Shown in pieces: positions 9,882 to 17,219 of a DNA stretch of 30,580 bases. Location of the stretch: the NCBI GenBank assembly GCA_001839685.1, contig MLAK01000545.1, forward strand, positions 1-30,580. The letters run 5' to 3'. The stretch is from Tritrichomonas foetus (Eukaryota > Parabasalia > Tritrichomonadida > Tritrichomonadidae). Every line of letters begins with the position of its first letter. Within the stretch, counting starts at the first letter, position 1. Both the position numbers and the translations under genes were made by a program. The notes beneath the pieces are model-generated. The model was not told where the DNA came from, made no database searches, and saw only the letters and a program-made list of their open reading frames with translations.

Positions 9882-9905
9882 AAGAATGAACACAAGATTT
9901 TGAAA

Positions 9906-11126
9906 ATGAAAACCTCAGAGCAATCTTTTAACGAGGCGAGACTAATAAACCGACATTCAAGTGATACTATAGAAATTAATGACGTTGAAATCCAAGAAAG
10001 GCTCAACGATTTTCATTCCGGCAAAGATTTATTAAAAATTCACGCATTAAATTATTTCATGACTATTCTTCAAACAGACAATAACGATAAAATTGTTAAG
10101 AAATATGGAAACGATGCGATTATTTATTTTATCGATCTTTGTCAATACGGTTCAGATGAAATGCAAACGCCAGCTTTAATTTGCTTGGCATTATGTTACA
10201 GACATCGATACATCAATGTTAACGCAATTAACAGAGCTCCATTCATCGACTTTATTATCGAAAATCGATTAATGCGATCAATTCCCGAATCCAATGCTGC
10301 TTTGTCACTTTTATCTATCCTTGCTTCAGAGAAGCCCAAATCAATCATGAATATGCTAAGTCATAATTTACTTGGAATTGTCCCAAATATGCCACCACAA
10401 TGTAACTATGGTGAACTTATTGATGTCATTTTACAGCAGCTGCATCAACAGTCTGCTGAAGTAGAAATAATTGTTTCATTAATTCCTTTATTACTGAATT
10501 CACCAAACCCAGAAAACGTGTGTCATGGTATTCAATGCATTGGACTATTAATTACTCGAAATTGGAATTGTTTTGACTTTGATGCATTTCATGCCAATTA
10601 TCCTCAATTTTTAATCAGCCAAGATCATTTAATTGCATCAACTGCTTTTAATGTCCTTGAAAAATTTCCACCAAATGAAGCAGATTTAGAAGCAATTTTC
10701 CAAGTATTAAAAAATGGAGGTGATTTAGCACATTTCCCAATTAATTATTTAACAAAAACTATTGAAATTTGGAAAAAATCACCTCCACCACAACTTTTTG
10801 GCTGTCTTGTGGAATGCATCACTAAATCGAAATATAGTGTTATTAACCAAGCATTTTCTATCATGCCTGCATCATTATGCGCCCCTGGAATTGAATTAAA
10901 TGATCAAATTGTAAACATAATCACACAATTTATTCAAGACAGAACTTTAGCAAAGAGAATTGTGGAGGTTTTATGTATTATTTTAGACAGAATACAGGCT
11001 AGTGGAGATATTGGTTGGTTTATCAATGAAATTGTTAATTATGATACAGAAATAGAAGAAATCGCAACATCAGGTGATGAAAAAGCATCTGTGTTTGCTA
11101 CAAAATTGCTTGAAGTAATGCAATAA
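9906..11126 (+). CDS. ARM/HEAT-like helical repeat protein, unknown function
   Basis: 406 residues from the ATG at 9906 (MKTSEQSFNE); an in-frame TTG two codons upstream is unlikely to be used. The N-terminal tail is short and polar, then helical repeats rich in Leu/Ile follow (TPALICLALCYRHRY, AALSLLSILASEKP, IIVSLIPLLLNSPNPE, VCHGIQCIGLLIT), typical of armadillo-type solenoids. There is no enzyme motif. It resembles in style, not in alignable sequence, the proteins at 1669-3135 and 18981-20420. The stop is followed by TAATAAATTT, consistent with a trichomonad poly(A) context. Confidence 0.7.
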   Translation: MKTSEQSFNEARLINRHSSDTIEINDVEIQERLNDFHSGKDLLKIHALNYFMTILQTDNNDKIVKKYGNDAIIYFIDLCQYGSDEMQTPALICLALCYRHRYINVNAINRAPFIDFIIENRLMRSIPESNAALSLLSILASEKPKSIMNMLSHNLLGIVPNMPPQCNYGELIDVILQQLHQQSAEVEIIVSLIPLLLNSPNPENVCHGIQCIGLLITRNWNCFDFDAFHANYPQFLISQDHLIASTAFNVLEKFPPNEADLEAIFQVLKNGGDLAHFPINYLTKTIEIWKKSPPPQLFGCLVECITKSKYSVINQAFSIMPASLCAPGIELNDQIVNIITQFIQDRTLAKRIVEVLCIILDRIQASGDIGWFINEIVNYDTEIEEIATSGDEKASVFATKLLEVMQ

Positions 11127-11269
11127 TAAATTTATTTTTATTTTGGCTAACTTTGACTTGTGTTTGATACATATTCTAAGAATACGTTTTTATTATGGCA
11201 TCTTTACTGATATCAATATTGATTGCTATTCATATTCTCATTTATCAGTGATATTGTGAATCAATATAA

Positions 11270-11459
11270 TTTTTTTTTTCATGAATTCACAATATTTTGT
11301 AAATGACGAAGAAATCATTTATTATCATATTTTTTTTTTAAAATATATATTTTATAAAAAAAAAAAGAAAAAAGAAAAAAAATCAAAAATTTTTTTTTTA
11401 AATTTTGGAAAGAAATCGATGTGATATAATCTATATAATATATATAATCTTTTTTTTTT
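11270..11459. other. Four T10 blocks overwriting the uS15 upstream region
   Basis: T10 at 11270-11279, 11330-11339, 11390-11399 and 11450-11459, exactly 60 nt apart. In the second uS15 copy the corresponding ten-base positions are ordinary mixed sequence (for example TTATCGATTT, ATAATGATAA, CAATATTATT), and the intervening sequence aligns without gaps around each block. The blocks therefore replace sequence one for one. Confidence 0.95.
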
Positions 11460-11515
11460 TGTAAAATTAATATATTTTGAATTCATATGGAAAAACAAGG
11501 AATGATTTTGATTAA

Positions 11516-11550
11516 AACGGTTAGAACGGTTTTGGTCGCCCTTTTAGACA
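11516..11550 (+). promoter_or_regulatory. M3/M5-like core promoter of uS15 copy 1
   Basis: Two AACGG elements (11516-11520, 11525-11529) are followed by CCTTTTAGACA at 11540-11550, with the ATG three bases later. In Trichomonas vaginalis, M3 is a Myb-type element and M5 (CCTTT) overlaps the transcription start. The arrangement is repeated unchanged before copy 2. Confidence 0.5.
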
Positions 11551-11553
11551 AAC

Positions 11554-12009
11554 ATGGGTCGCCTTCACTCTCCAGGCAAAGGTATCTCAGCCTCAACAAT
11601 TCCATATCGCCGTACAGCCCCACATTGGCTTCAATTGTCCTCCGAACAAGTTGTTCAACTTATCTGTGATTACGCTAAAAAAGGAGTTCGCCCATCACAA
11701 ATCGGCCAAGTTCTCCGTGATCGTCACGGCGTTGGTCAAGTTAAGAATGTTACAGGAAACAAAGTTATCCGCATTCTTAAAGCTAACGGAATCGCCCCGT
11801 CTATCCCAGAAGAAATTTATTATTTAATCAAGAAGGCAGTTAACGTTCGCAAGCATCTTGAACGCTCATCCCACGATATTGATGGCAAATATCGTCTTAT
11901 CCTTATTGAATCTCGTATTCACCGTCTTGCACGTTATTACAAGGGACGCAGGCTTCTTGCACCAAACTGGAAGTATAACGCACAGACCGCCTCTGCTCTT
12001 ACAGCCTAA
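11554..12009 (+). CDS. RPS13: Small-subunit ribosomal protein uS15 (eukaryotic S13), copy 1
   Basis: A 151-residue protein, the full usual length for eukaryotic S13. It has the conserved [12 protein letters not shown] start, the [13 protein letters not shown] segment, and the uS15 core ([38 protein letters not shown]) ending ...[14 protein letters not shown]. It acts in the 40S subunit, contacting 18S rRNA helices near the platform. The codons are less AT-rich than those of the neighbours, as expected for a highly expressed gene. The stop lies in TAAA, the trichomonad poly(A)-signal context. The protein is identical to copy 2. Confidence 0.97.
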   Translation: MGRLHSPGKGISASTIPYRRTAPHWLQLSSEQVVQLICDYAKKGVRPSQIGQVLRDRHGVGQVKNVTGNKVIRILKANGIAPSIPEEIYYLIKKAVNVRKHLERSSHDIDGKYRLILIESRIHRLARYYKGRRLLAPNWKYNAQTASALTA

Positions 12010-12109
12010 ACATCGTTTGACTTGGCTTTAGAATTTTTTTCATATCTTTTTTTTTCCATCTTTCATCTTTCTATTTTCTAAAGATTCAATCCATGCCATT
12101 GATAACGAT

Positions 12110-12119
12110 TTTTTTTTTT
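12110..12119. other. In-phase T10 block
   Basis: Falls at the same 60k+50 phase as the others, in the 3' flank of uS15 copy 1. Confidence 0.8.
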
Positions 12120-12249
12120 ATGATATTTACATAAACCTTTTTATCATTCTTTGAGTTTTTTTGTTGTTTGAGGGAATCAGCCAAGTATGAATTCATCGTG
12201 GTAGCCAAATAAGTAATCAAAAATTGATTCAGAAAAGTTTGTCAATTTT

Positions 12250-13105
12250 GGGTTTTCCCTTTTTAAGCCGAAGACTCGGAGCTAGTCCCAAACTATTCCA
12301 TTTTTTAAAATAATTTTTAATAAAGCATCTTGTATCTCAATATCAGCCATAATTCGGCCTTTTGAAATGATCCTTGAAATTAATGTGAATCAAGTAGATT
12401 TTGCAGAACTACCTGTTCGAATCGGCAGAACGTTATATTTTGCTGCGATACGGCGAAAATTATGAAAACGAGTCACTTTAGAGCATTGGAAAATCACACG
12501 TTGTGCCAAATCATCAACAATATTTTTGCGGAACTTAAGATGTTCCCAAAAGATAAAACGTTCTGACACCTAGTAAGTTCATTCAAAAGGTGAAATTTGC
12601 CATTTCAAGTTATTGGATCGAGTTTTCATATTTAAGTGAAGGATTTACCGAAAATGTTTTAAAACAAAACAATAAAGTTTCCAAATCGTGAGATGTGGAT
12701 ATATCATGAGACATCAAAGTATGTATGCGGCTTTCCACAATTGGAGCATCTAAAACTGATGTTCAACGGAATTTGCATATTCCAAAAAACTCAAATGACC
12801 AGTGCCAAAACATTTAAAGCCAGAATGATACTACATGAATTCATCTGAATGATTGTTAACATTTTTCTGATTTTTATCAATAATAAACTAATTTTGTATT
12901 TTTATACTTTTGAAATTTTATGGAATTTTTATTCTACTCTTCGTATTGTCTTAACATTTTCCCCAATGCAATGTATTAATCCAAGTTGACGAGTTTGAGA
13001 AGCAAACAAGTTATGTTTTTCACGAGGTGAAATGGAGGATCTTGATGATTTGAGACTCTTCAAGTTTTTGGCTTCATCAATGGTTTTTGACTTTTATGAA
13101 GGAAT
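12250..13105 (-). pseudogene. Gene relics between the two uS15 copies
   Basis: Several short minus-strand frames look protein-like but are broken by stops and shifts. One at about 13100-12915 contains SPREKHNLFASQTRQLG and IHCIGENVKTIRRVE, then a stop. Another contains IVESRIHTLMSHDIS and ETLLFCFKTFSVNPS. A third, about 12580-12400, contains FIFWEHLKFRKNIVDD and AKYNVLPIRTGSSAKS. I do not recognise the family. The composition and the runs without stops suggest one or more decayed genes; no intact start-to-stop reading was found. Confidence 0.3.
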
Positions 13106-13411
13106 TCTGTGCGATGCCATTTTTATTCATATTCTCATTTATCAGTGATATTGTGAATCAATATAATTATCGATTTCATGAATTCACAATATTTTATAAA
13201 TGACGAAGAAATCATTTATTATCATAATAATGATAAAAAATATATATTTTATAAAAAAAAAAGAAAAAAGAAAAAAAATCAAAAATGATATTTCAAAATT
13301 TTGGAAAGAAATCGATGTGATATAATCTATATAATATATATAATCTCAATATTATTGTAAAATTAATATATTTTGAATTCATATGGAAAAACAAGGAATG
13401 ATTTTGATTAA

Positions 13412-13446
13412 AACGGTTAGAACGGTTTTGGTCGCCCTTTTAGACA
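13412..13446 (+). promoter_or_regulatory. M3/M5-like core promoter of uS15 copy 2
   Basis: Two AACGG elements (13412-13416, 13421-13425) and CCTTTTAGACA (13436-13446) just before the ATG at 13450, the same as in copy 1. Confidence 0.5.
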
Positions 13447-13449
13447 AAC

Positions 13450-13905
13450 ATGGGTCGCCTTCACTCTCCAGGCAAAGGTATCTCAGCCTCAACAATTCCA
13501 TATCGCCGTACAGCCCCACATTGGCTTCAATTGTCCTCCGAACAAGTTGTTCAACTTATCTGTGATTACGCTAAAAAAGGAGTTCGCCCATCACAAATCG
13601 GCCAAGTTCTCCGTGATCGTCACGGCGTTGGTCAAGTTAAGAATGTTACAGGAAACAAAGTTATCCGCATTCTTAAAGCTAACGGAATCGCCCCGTCTAT
13701 CCCAGAAGAAATTTATTATTTAATCAAGAAGGCAGTTAACGTTCGCAAGCATCTTGAACGCTCATCCCACGATATTGATGGCAAATATCGTCTTATCCTT
13801 ATTGAATCTCGTATTCACCGTCTTGCACGTTATTACAAGGGACGCAGGCTTCTTGCACCAAACTGGAAGTATAACGCACAGACCGCCTCTGCTCTTACAG
13901 CCTAA
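13450..13905 (+). CDS. RPS13: Small-subunit ribosomal protein uS15 (eukaryotic S13), copy 2
   Basis: The 151-residue protein is identical to copy 1, and the nucleotide sequence of the coding region also appears identical, while the flanks have begun to diverge. Conservation restricted to the gene and its promoter suggests gene conversion or a recent duplication. It ends in a TAAA context. Both copies look functional. Confidence 0.97.
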   Translation: MGRLHSPGKGISASTIPYRRTAPHWLQLSSEQVVQLICDYAKKGVRPSQIGQVLRDRHGVGQVKNVTGNKVIRILKANGIAPSIPEEIYYLIKKAVNVRKHLERSSHDIDGKYRLILIESRIHRLARYYKGRRLLAPNWKYNAQTASALTA

Positions 13906-14091
13906 ACATCGTTTGACTTGGCTTTAGAATTTTTTTCATATCTTTTTTTGATGAGTTTTTGTGTTATTTGAGAGAGTCGGCCAAATATGAATTCATTGTA
14001 GTGCCCAAATAAGTTATCAAAAATAGATTCTCAAAAGTTATCTTTTCAATGAATTAATTGAATGTAAGATTGAAACTAATCTGTTTTTGTC

Positions 14092-14604
14092 ATGGGAGAA
14101 TATTTGGCCTTTAAACGTTCGCCCACAAAAATGTGTGAAGAAATCAGAAGAAAAGCTTACAAAAGACTTCGTCCAGAAGAACTCGCAGAAGCCATCCGCT
14201 TAAGAGCCGAAGGTGTTCCAATATCAAATCTTGCCCAAAAATTTACAATCTCCGAAAGGCAATTACATCGAATTCTCAAGCAAGAGTCAACAAAGCTTAG
14301 CCAGCAGATGAATCCATCCGAAATCGAACCTCAGACCCACCTGCAGCCAACGCAACGGCACATCCAGAGCGTGATCCAGGAGCACCATTCCGCCTGGATT
14401 TTCGAGGAATTGTTGAACGATCCACACGTGACGCTCGAGTCACTAGCTGTCGGCCTGCAGTTATACTTCGGACTGGAAGTTTCACAATCCACAATTTGGC
14501 GCCATATTAGATGCGGAGGTTTGGAGTCCCACGGCTTTCCGGGATACACCAAAAGCACAGAAGATAACCAATCTCAAAATCAGGGAATTCAAATGACCGA
14601 TTAG
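14092..14604 (+). CDS. Two-HTH protein resembling the DNA-binding half of a Tc1/mariner-type transposase
   Basis: 170 residues from ATG 14092. A first helix-turn-helix at about residues 28-64 (LAEAIRLRAEGVPISNLAQK then ERQLHRILK) is followed by a linker and a second, winged-type HTH at about 98-150 (IFEELLNDPHVTLESLA... FGLEVSQSTIWRHIRCGG), the paired-like arrangement of Tc1/mariner N-termini. No DDE/D catalytic domain follows; the frame ends with a polar tail. About 14320-14480 is clearly more GC-rich than its surroundings (CTGCAGCCAACGCAACGGC), suggesting a different origin. It could be a truncated transposase or a domesticated regulator. Confidence 0.55.
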   Translation: MGEYLAFKRSPTKMCEEIRRKAYKRLRPEELAEAIRLRAEGVPISNLAQKFTISERQLHRILKQESTKLSQQMNPSEIEPQTHLQPTQRHIQSVIQEHHSAWIFEELLNDPHVTLESLAVGLQLYFGLEVSQSTIWRHIRCGGLESHGFPGYTKSTEDNQSQNQGIQMTD

Positions 14605-15149
14605 CCTTCCAATAATATTCCATTTTTTGTTAAAGTCATTCCAAGTGTCATTTCTTATTAAATTTAATATCTCATATTCCATTGCTTATTATTAAAATAG
14701 TTTATTTTTATTTCTGTGCCACTTTTTAACGTAATTTTTCCGAATTTTCAGATTTTTGACGTTTTCTTGAAATGAAATCATGCATAACAATTTTGAATGA
14801 TATAATTCAAGTTATATGAAAGCATTCTCATTATGCCTCTGTATTACGAAACAAAATTCAAATAGAAAGTCAAATTCACCTTTATAATTGACCAAAATGG
14901 TAGTTTCAAAAAGCAGAGCATTCACATATGAAATATTTCCTTTTGATTAAAAGAGATCCATTAAAATCAAAAAATCCAATTCTCAATCATTTTGTTGATA
15001 TCATCTTTTTTTAATGTTAATTGAAAAAACTCATTCTTTGAGAAGTGATTTGTCACAGAAGTTGGAAATCATTGTGATGGTAGAGTTGCACGTTATTTCC
15101 AAGATATAAAATATAACCACCTTTTTATCAATTTTAGATTTTTACTCGA
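14605..15149. other. AT-rich spacer
   Basis: No gene, RNA or repeat recognised. Confidence 0.5.
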
Positions 15150-16336
15150 ATGACTCAAGAAGAAATTCATCAACAACTTTATGATGCAATCGAAAAAGAT
15201 GATATTCATACTCTAAAAACACTTCTCGAACCACCCCTCAATGTCGATACTATTGTATTATTTAATTTTTAATTTCAGTTATGCGATATGTATGATTTTT
15301 TGCTAATTTCAGATATGTTTTAAATGGAGCCTGCACTAGGAAGCCGCCCTTACTTTTGATTGCTGCCGCTTTCGGTGATGAAGAAATTGTCAGATATCTC
15401 CTCTCGCAAGGTGCCAATCCAAATGTCTGTGATGTTTTCCAATAATTCAAAAAGCTATTTTTATTATTTAAAGGGTTAGTTTTTATTTAATATCAAGTTT
15501 TCAAAATATTTCATAGATTTCCACTTCATTTTGCTGTCCTTAAAAATAACTTAGAAATTGTCAAGGACTTAATTAGTTCACACGCCGAAGTCAACAAACA
15601 AGACGTTTTTTCTTTGATTTTTATTGGGATAATTACTCACCGCTTCATTTTTGTGCACAAACAGGTTTTGTTGAAGGTGCAAAGTTGCTTCTTACATCAG
15701 GTGCTGCTATTAACATTCAATCACGGAAGAAAGAAACACCTTTAATGATTGCTGTTCAATATGATCAACAAGAAATGGTGAAATTTTTAATTGATTCCCA
15801 TGCTGATGTTCAAAAAACTGCTGTTGGTGTTTCCTTCTAAAGAATTCATCATGTTTCTTATTTTTGAATTTATAGAACACCTTTATTTTTTGTCAATAAA
15901 GGGCCGATTGCTACTATGCTGATTGAAAATGGAGCTGTAATAAATCATAAAGAAGATGATGGTGTTTTTTTAATTAAAAATTTATTTGACACCACTTCAT
16001 TCTGCTGCAGAACGAGGAGTTTATGAAGTTGCACAAGTTTTAATTGAAAAAGGTGCCGATGTCAATGCTCTTGACTCACAAATTAGATTTTTGTATTGTA
16101 TAAAGTTTTGTTTTTTTATTAACCAGACACCACTTCATAAAGCTGTTGATAATAATCGAGAAAATATAGTAAAATTACTTTTGGACTCAGGTGCAGCAAT
16201 AAAAGTTCTTGATGCTTCAAGAAATAGTCCGGAAGCAATTGCTAAATCAAAGAAGCTTTATGAAATTCTTGGAATTATTTCTACATATCGTCAGAAAATC
16301 GATGAAAATAATGGCGAATTCAAAAAAGATCCTTAG
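15150..16336 (+). CDS. Ankyrin-repeat protein interrupted by mini-introns or inserts
   Basis: It starts at ATG 15150 (MTQEEIHQQLYDAIEKDD). Ankyrin repeats follow in changing frames: PPLLLIAAAFGDEEIVRYLL, PLHFAVLKNNLEIVKDLI, DNYSPLHFCAQTG, TPLMIAVQYDQQEMVKFLI, TPLFFVNKGPIATMLIENGA, TPLHSAAERGVYEVAQVLIE and TPLHKAVDNNRENIVKLLL. Blocks of apparent coding sequence are about 15150-15254, 15279-15289, 15313-15433, 15517-15604, 15628-15828, 15876-15963 and 15989-16336, possibly with 15455-15474. The first two interruptions are exact GT...TTTCAG segments that splice in frame. The others fall at the same position of each repeat but mostly lack clean GT-AG ends. It is either a gene with many tiny introns or a decaying gene. 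Role: protein-protein interaction scaffold, unspecified. Confidence 0.6.
15255..15278 (+). other. Candidate 24-nt mini-intron
   Basis: Begins GTATTATTTA and ends TAATTTCAG. Removal joins ...GATACTATT to TTATGC in frame and removes the TAA stop within it. Confidence 0.6.
15290..15312 (+). other. Candidate 23-nt mini-intron
   Basis: Begins GTATGATTTT, contains GCTAAT (branch-point-like) and ends TTTCAG. Removing it together with the 24-nt segment upstream reads through into ACTRKPPLLLIAAAFG without a stop; the two share their 3' nine bases (TAATTTCAG). Confidence 0.65.
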
Positions 16337-16432
16337 AGATAAATATTTAATTGTTCTATATATAAAAAAACGAATCTTGATAATCCACTTCTTTTTTTTC
16401 TTTTCTCTTTTAGAAATGATCTTAAGATAGTT

Positions 16433-16999
16433 TCATCTAGCTTCAAGAATTTGGATAGGACCATATAATGATCTAATTATTGTACAGAACAAGTTCCAAA
16501 AAAGATTGGAAAAAGCGCAAATAATGCAATCTACAAAAGCATTTTGGAAATCCAAAAAAATAAACTGAACAATAGCAATAAAATATAACAATGAATCTGA
16601 AAAACGATACTTTTTGACTTTAAAATACAAGAAAGGTTGGTGAATAAAAGCAAAGGTGAAATATGGGCAAAAAATAGCACAAGTTGGCCCACTAGAAGTT
16701 AAATTGAATTTGAGTCTACAAATAAATAGGAAAATAAAACTATAAATCATCCAGATAGAATATTTCTTAGATCCAATTGATTTTTCTATTCCACTAAAGA
16801 GAACAACAAATAAAACAGTTGGAGCCACTATGTTGATGTTGTTTGCTGCAAATAAATAAAAGAAGTATTTTTGTTTTCCATATTTTTGGGAAAATTTTGA
16901 AACCAGAAAAGAAAAAATTGGATGTAAAAAACATACTGCAGCTGAAAATTTATGCTTCTTTGTCCAATCTTTTATTCTCGCCGTGAATTCATTGATCAT
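16433..16999 (-). CDS. Multi-pass membrane protein, rhomboid-like/UBAC2-like
   Basis: 188 residues with about five hydrophobic helices from ATG 16999. The pattern HPIFSFLVSKFSQKYG..., SGPTCAIFCPYFTFAFIHQP, then FSDSLLYFIAIVQFIF and a final hydrophobic stretch resembles UBAC2/derlin-type rhomboid pseudoproteases, including the mid-protein GP and the later conserved tyrosine. No rhomboid Ser/His catalytic pair was seen. An ER membrane location and a quality-control role would follow from that family but are inference. The family assignment is tentative. Confidence 0.45.
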   Translation of the reverse strand: MINEFTARIKDWTKKHKFSAAVCFLHPIFSFLVSKFSQKYGKQKYFFYLFAANNINIVAPTVLFVVLFSGIEKSIGSKKYSIWMIYSFIFLFICRLKFNLTSSGPTCAIFCPYFTFAFIHQPFLYFKVKKYRFSDSLLYFIAIVQFIFLDFQNAFVDCIICAFSNLFWNLFCTIIRSLYGPIQILEAR

Positions 17000-17029
17000 T
17001 TCATACTTTTATGCCATTTTGCACCAACA

Positions 17030-17219
17030 TTTTTTTTTTGAGAACATTAAAATTTGAATTCAAAAATCACAAAGAATCATAATCTATAATTTTTTTTTTA
17101 TCTATAAAAGAATCATAATCTATAAAAGAATCATAATATATAAAAGAATTTTTTTTTTTAAAGAATCAAATGCAGAAAAACATTATATTTAACAAATATC
17201 AAAATGAGTTTTTTTTTTT
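17030..17219. other. Four T10 blocks at 60-nt spacing
   Basis: 17030-17039, 17090-17099, 17150-17159 and 17210-17219. The last lies in the C-terminal codons of the gene at 17199-18689 and makes its KKK tail. Between them the repeated phrase AAAGAATCATAAT is a natural local repeat. Confidence 0.9.

Larger units (their letters stand above)
11220..12048 (+). repeat. Duplicated uS15 locus, copy 1
   Basis: Upstream flank, promoter, coding region and start of the 3' flank match about 13130-13944. The coding part appears identical. The flank differs by an SNP (GTAAATGACG versus ATAAATGACG), one base in a poly-A stretch (11 versus 10 As) and four T10 blocks. Weaker similarity continues downstream (12150-12245 versus 13955-14045), indicating a true older duplication. 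Confidence 0.85.
13130..13944 (+). repeat. Duplicated uS15 locus, copy 2
   Basis: The uncorrupted counterpart of 11220-12048, offset 1896 nt over the coding region. It has none of the phased T10 blocks, so it reveals what those blocks replaced in copy 1. Confidence 0.85.

Noticed and set aside
11487..11669. 60-codon frame overlapping the uS15 start (and its copy at 13383)
   Set aside because: It lies in a different frame across the promoter and uS15 coding sequence, with no recognisable domain.
14297..14558. Minus-strand frames inside the two-HTH gene
   Set aside because: The GC-rich composition lowers stop frequency; the plus-strand frame has clear HTH modules and these do not.
15475..15516. 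42-nt GT...CATAG segment as a definite intron
   Set aside because: It splices in frame (giving KGFPLHFAV), but only if a second 21-nt segment is also removed and an odd short exon is kept; other parses are equally good, so it was left as an unexplained insert.
15605..15660. GT...ACAAACAG as one intron of about 60 nt
   Set aside because: It would remove SPLHFCAQT, which is clearly part of an ankyrin repeat.
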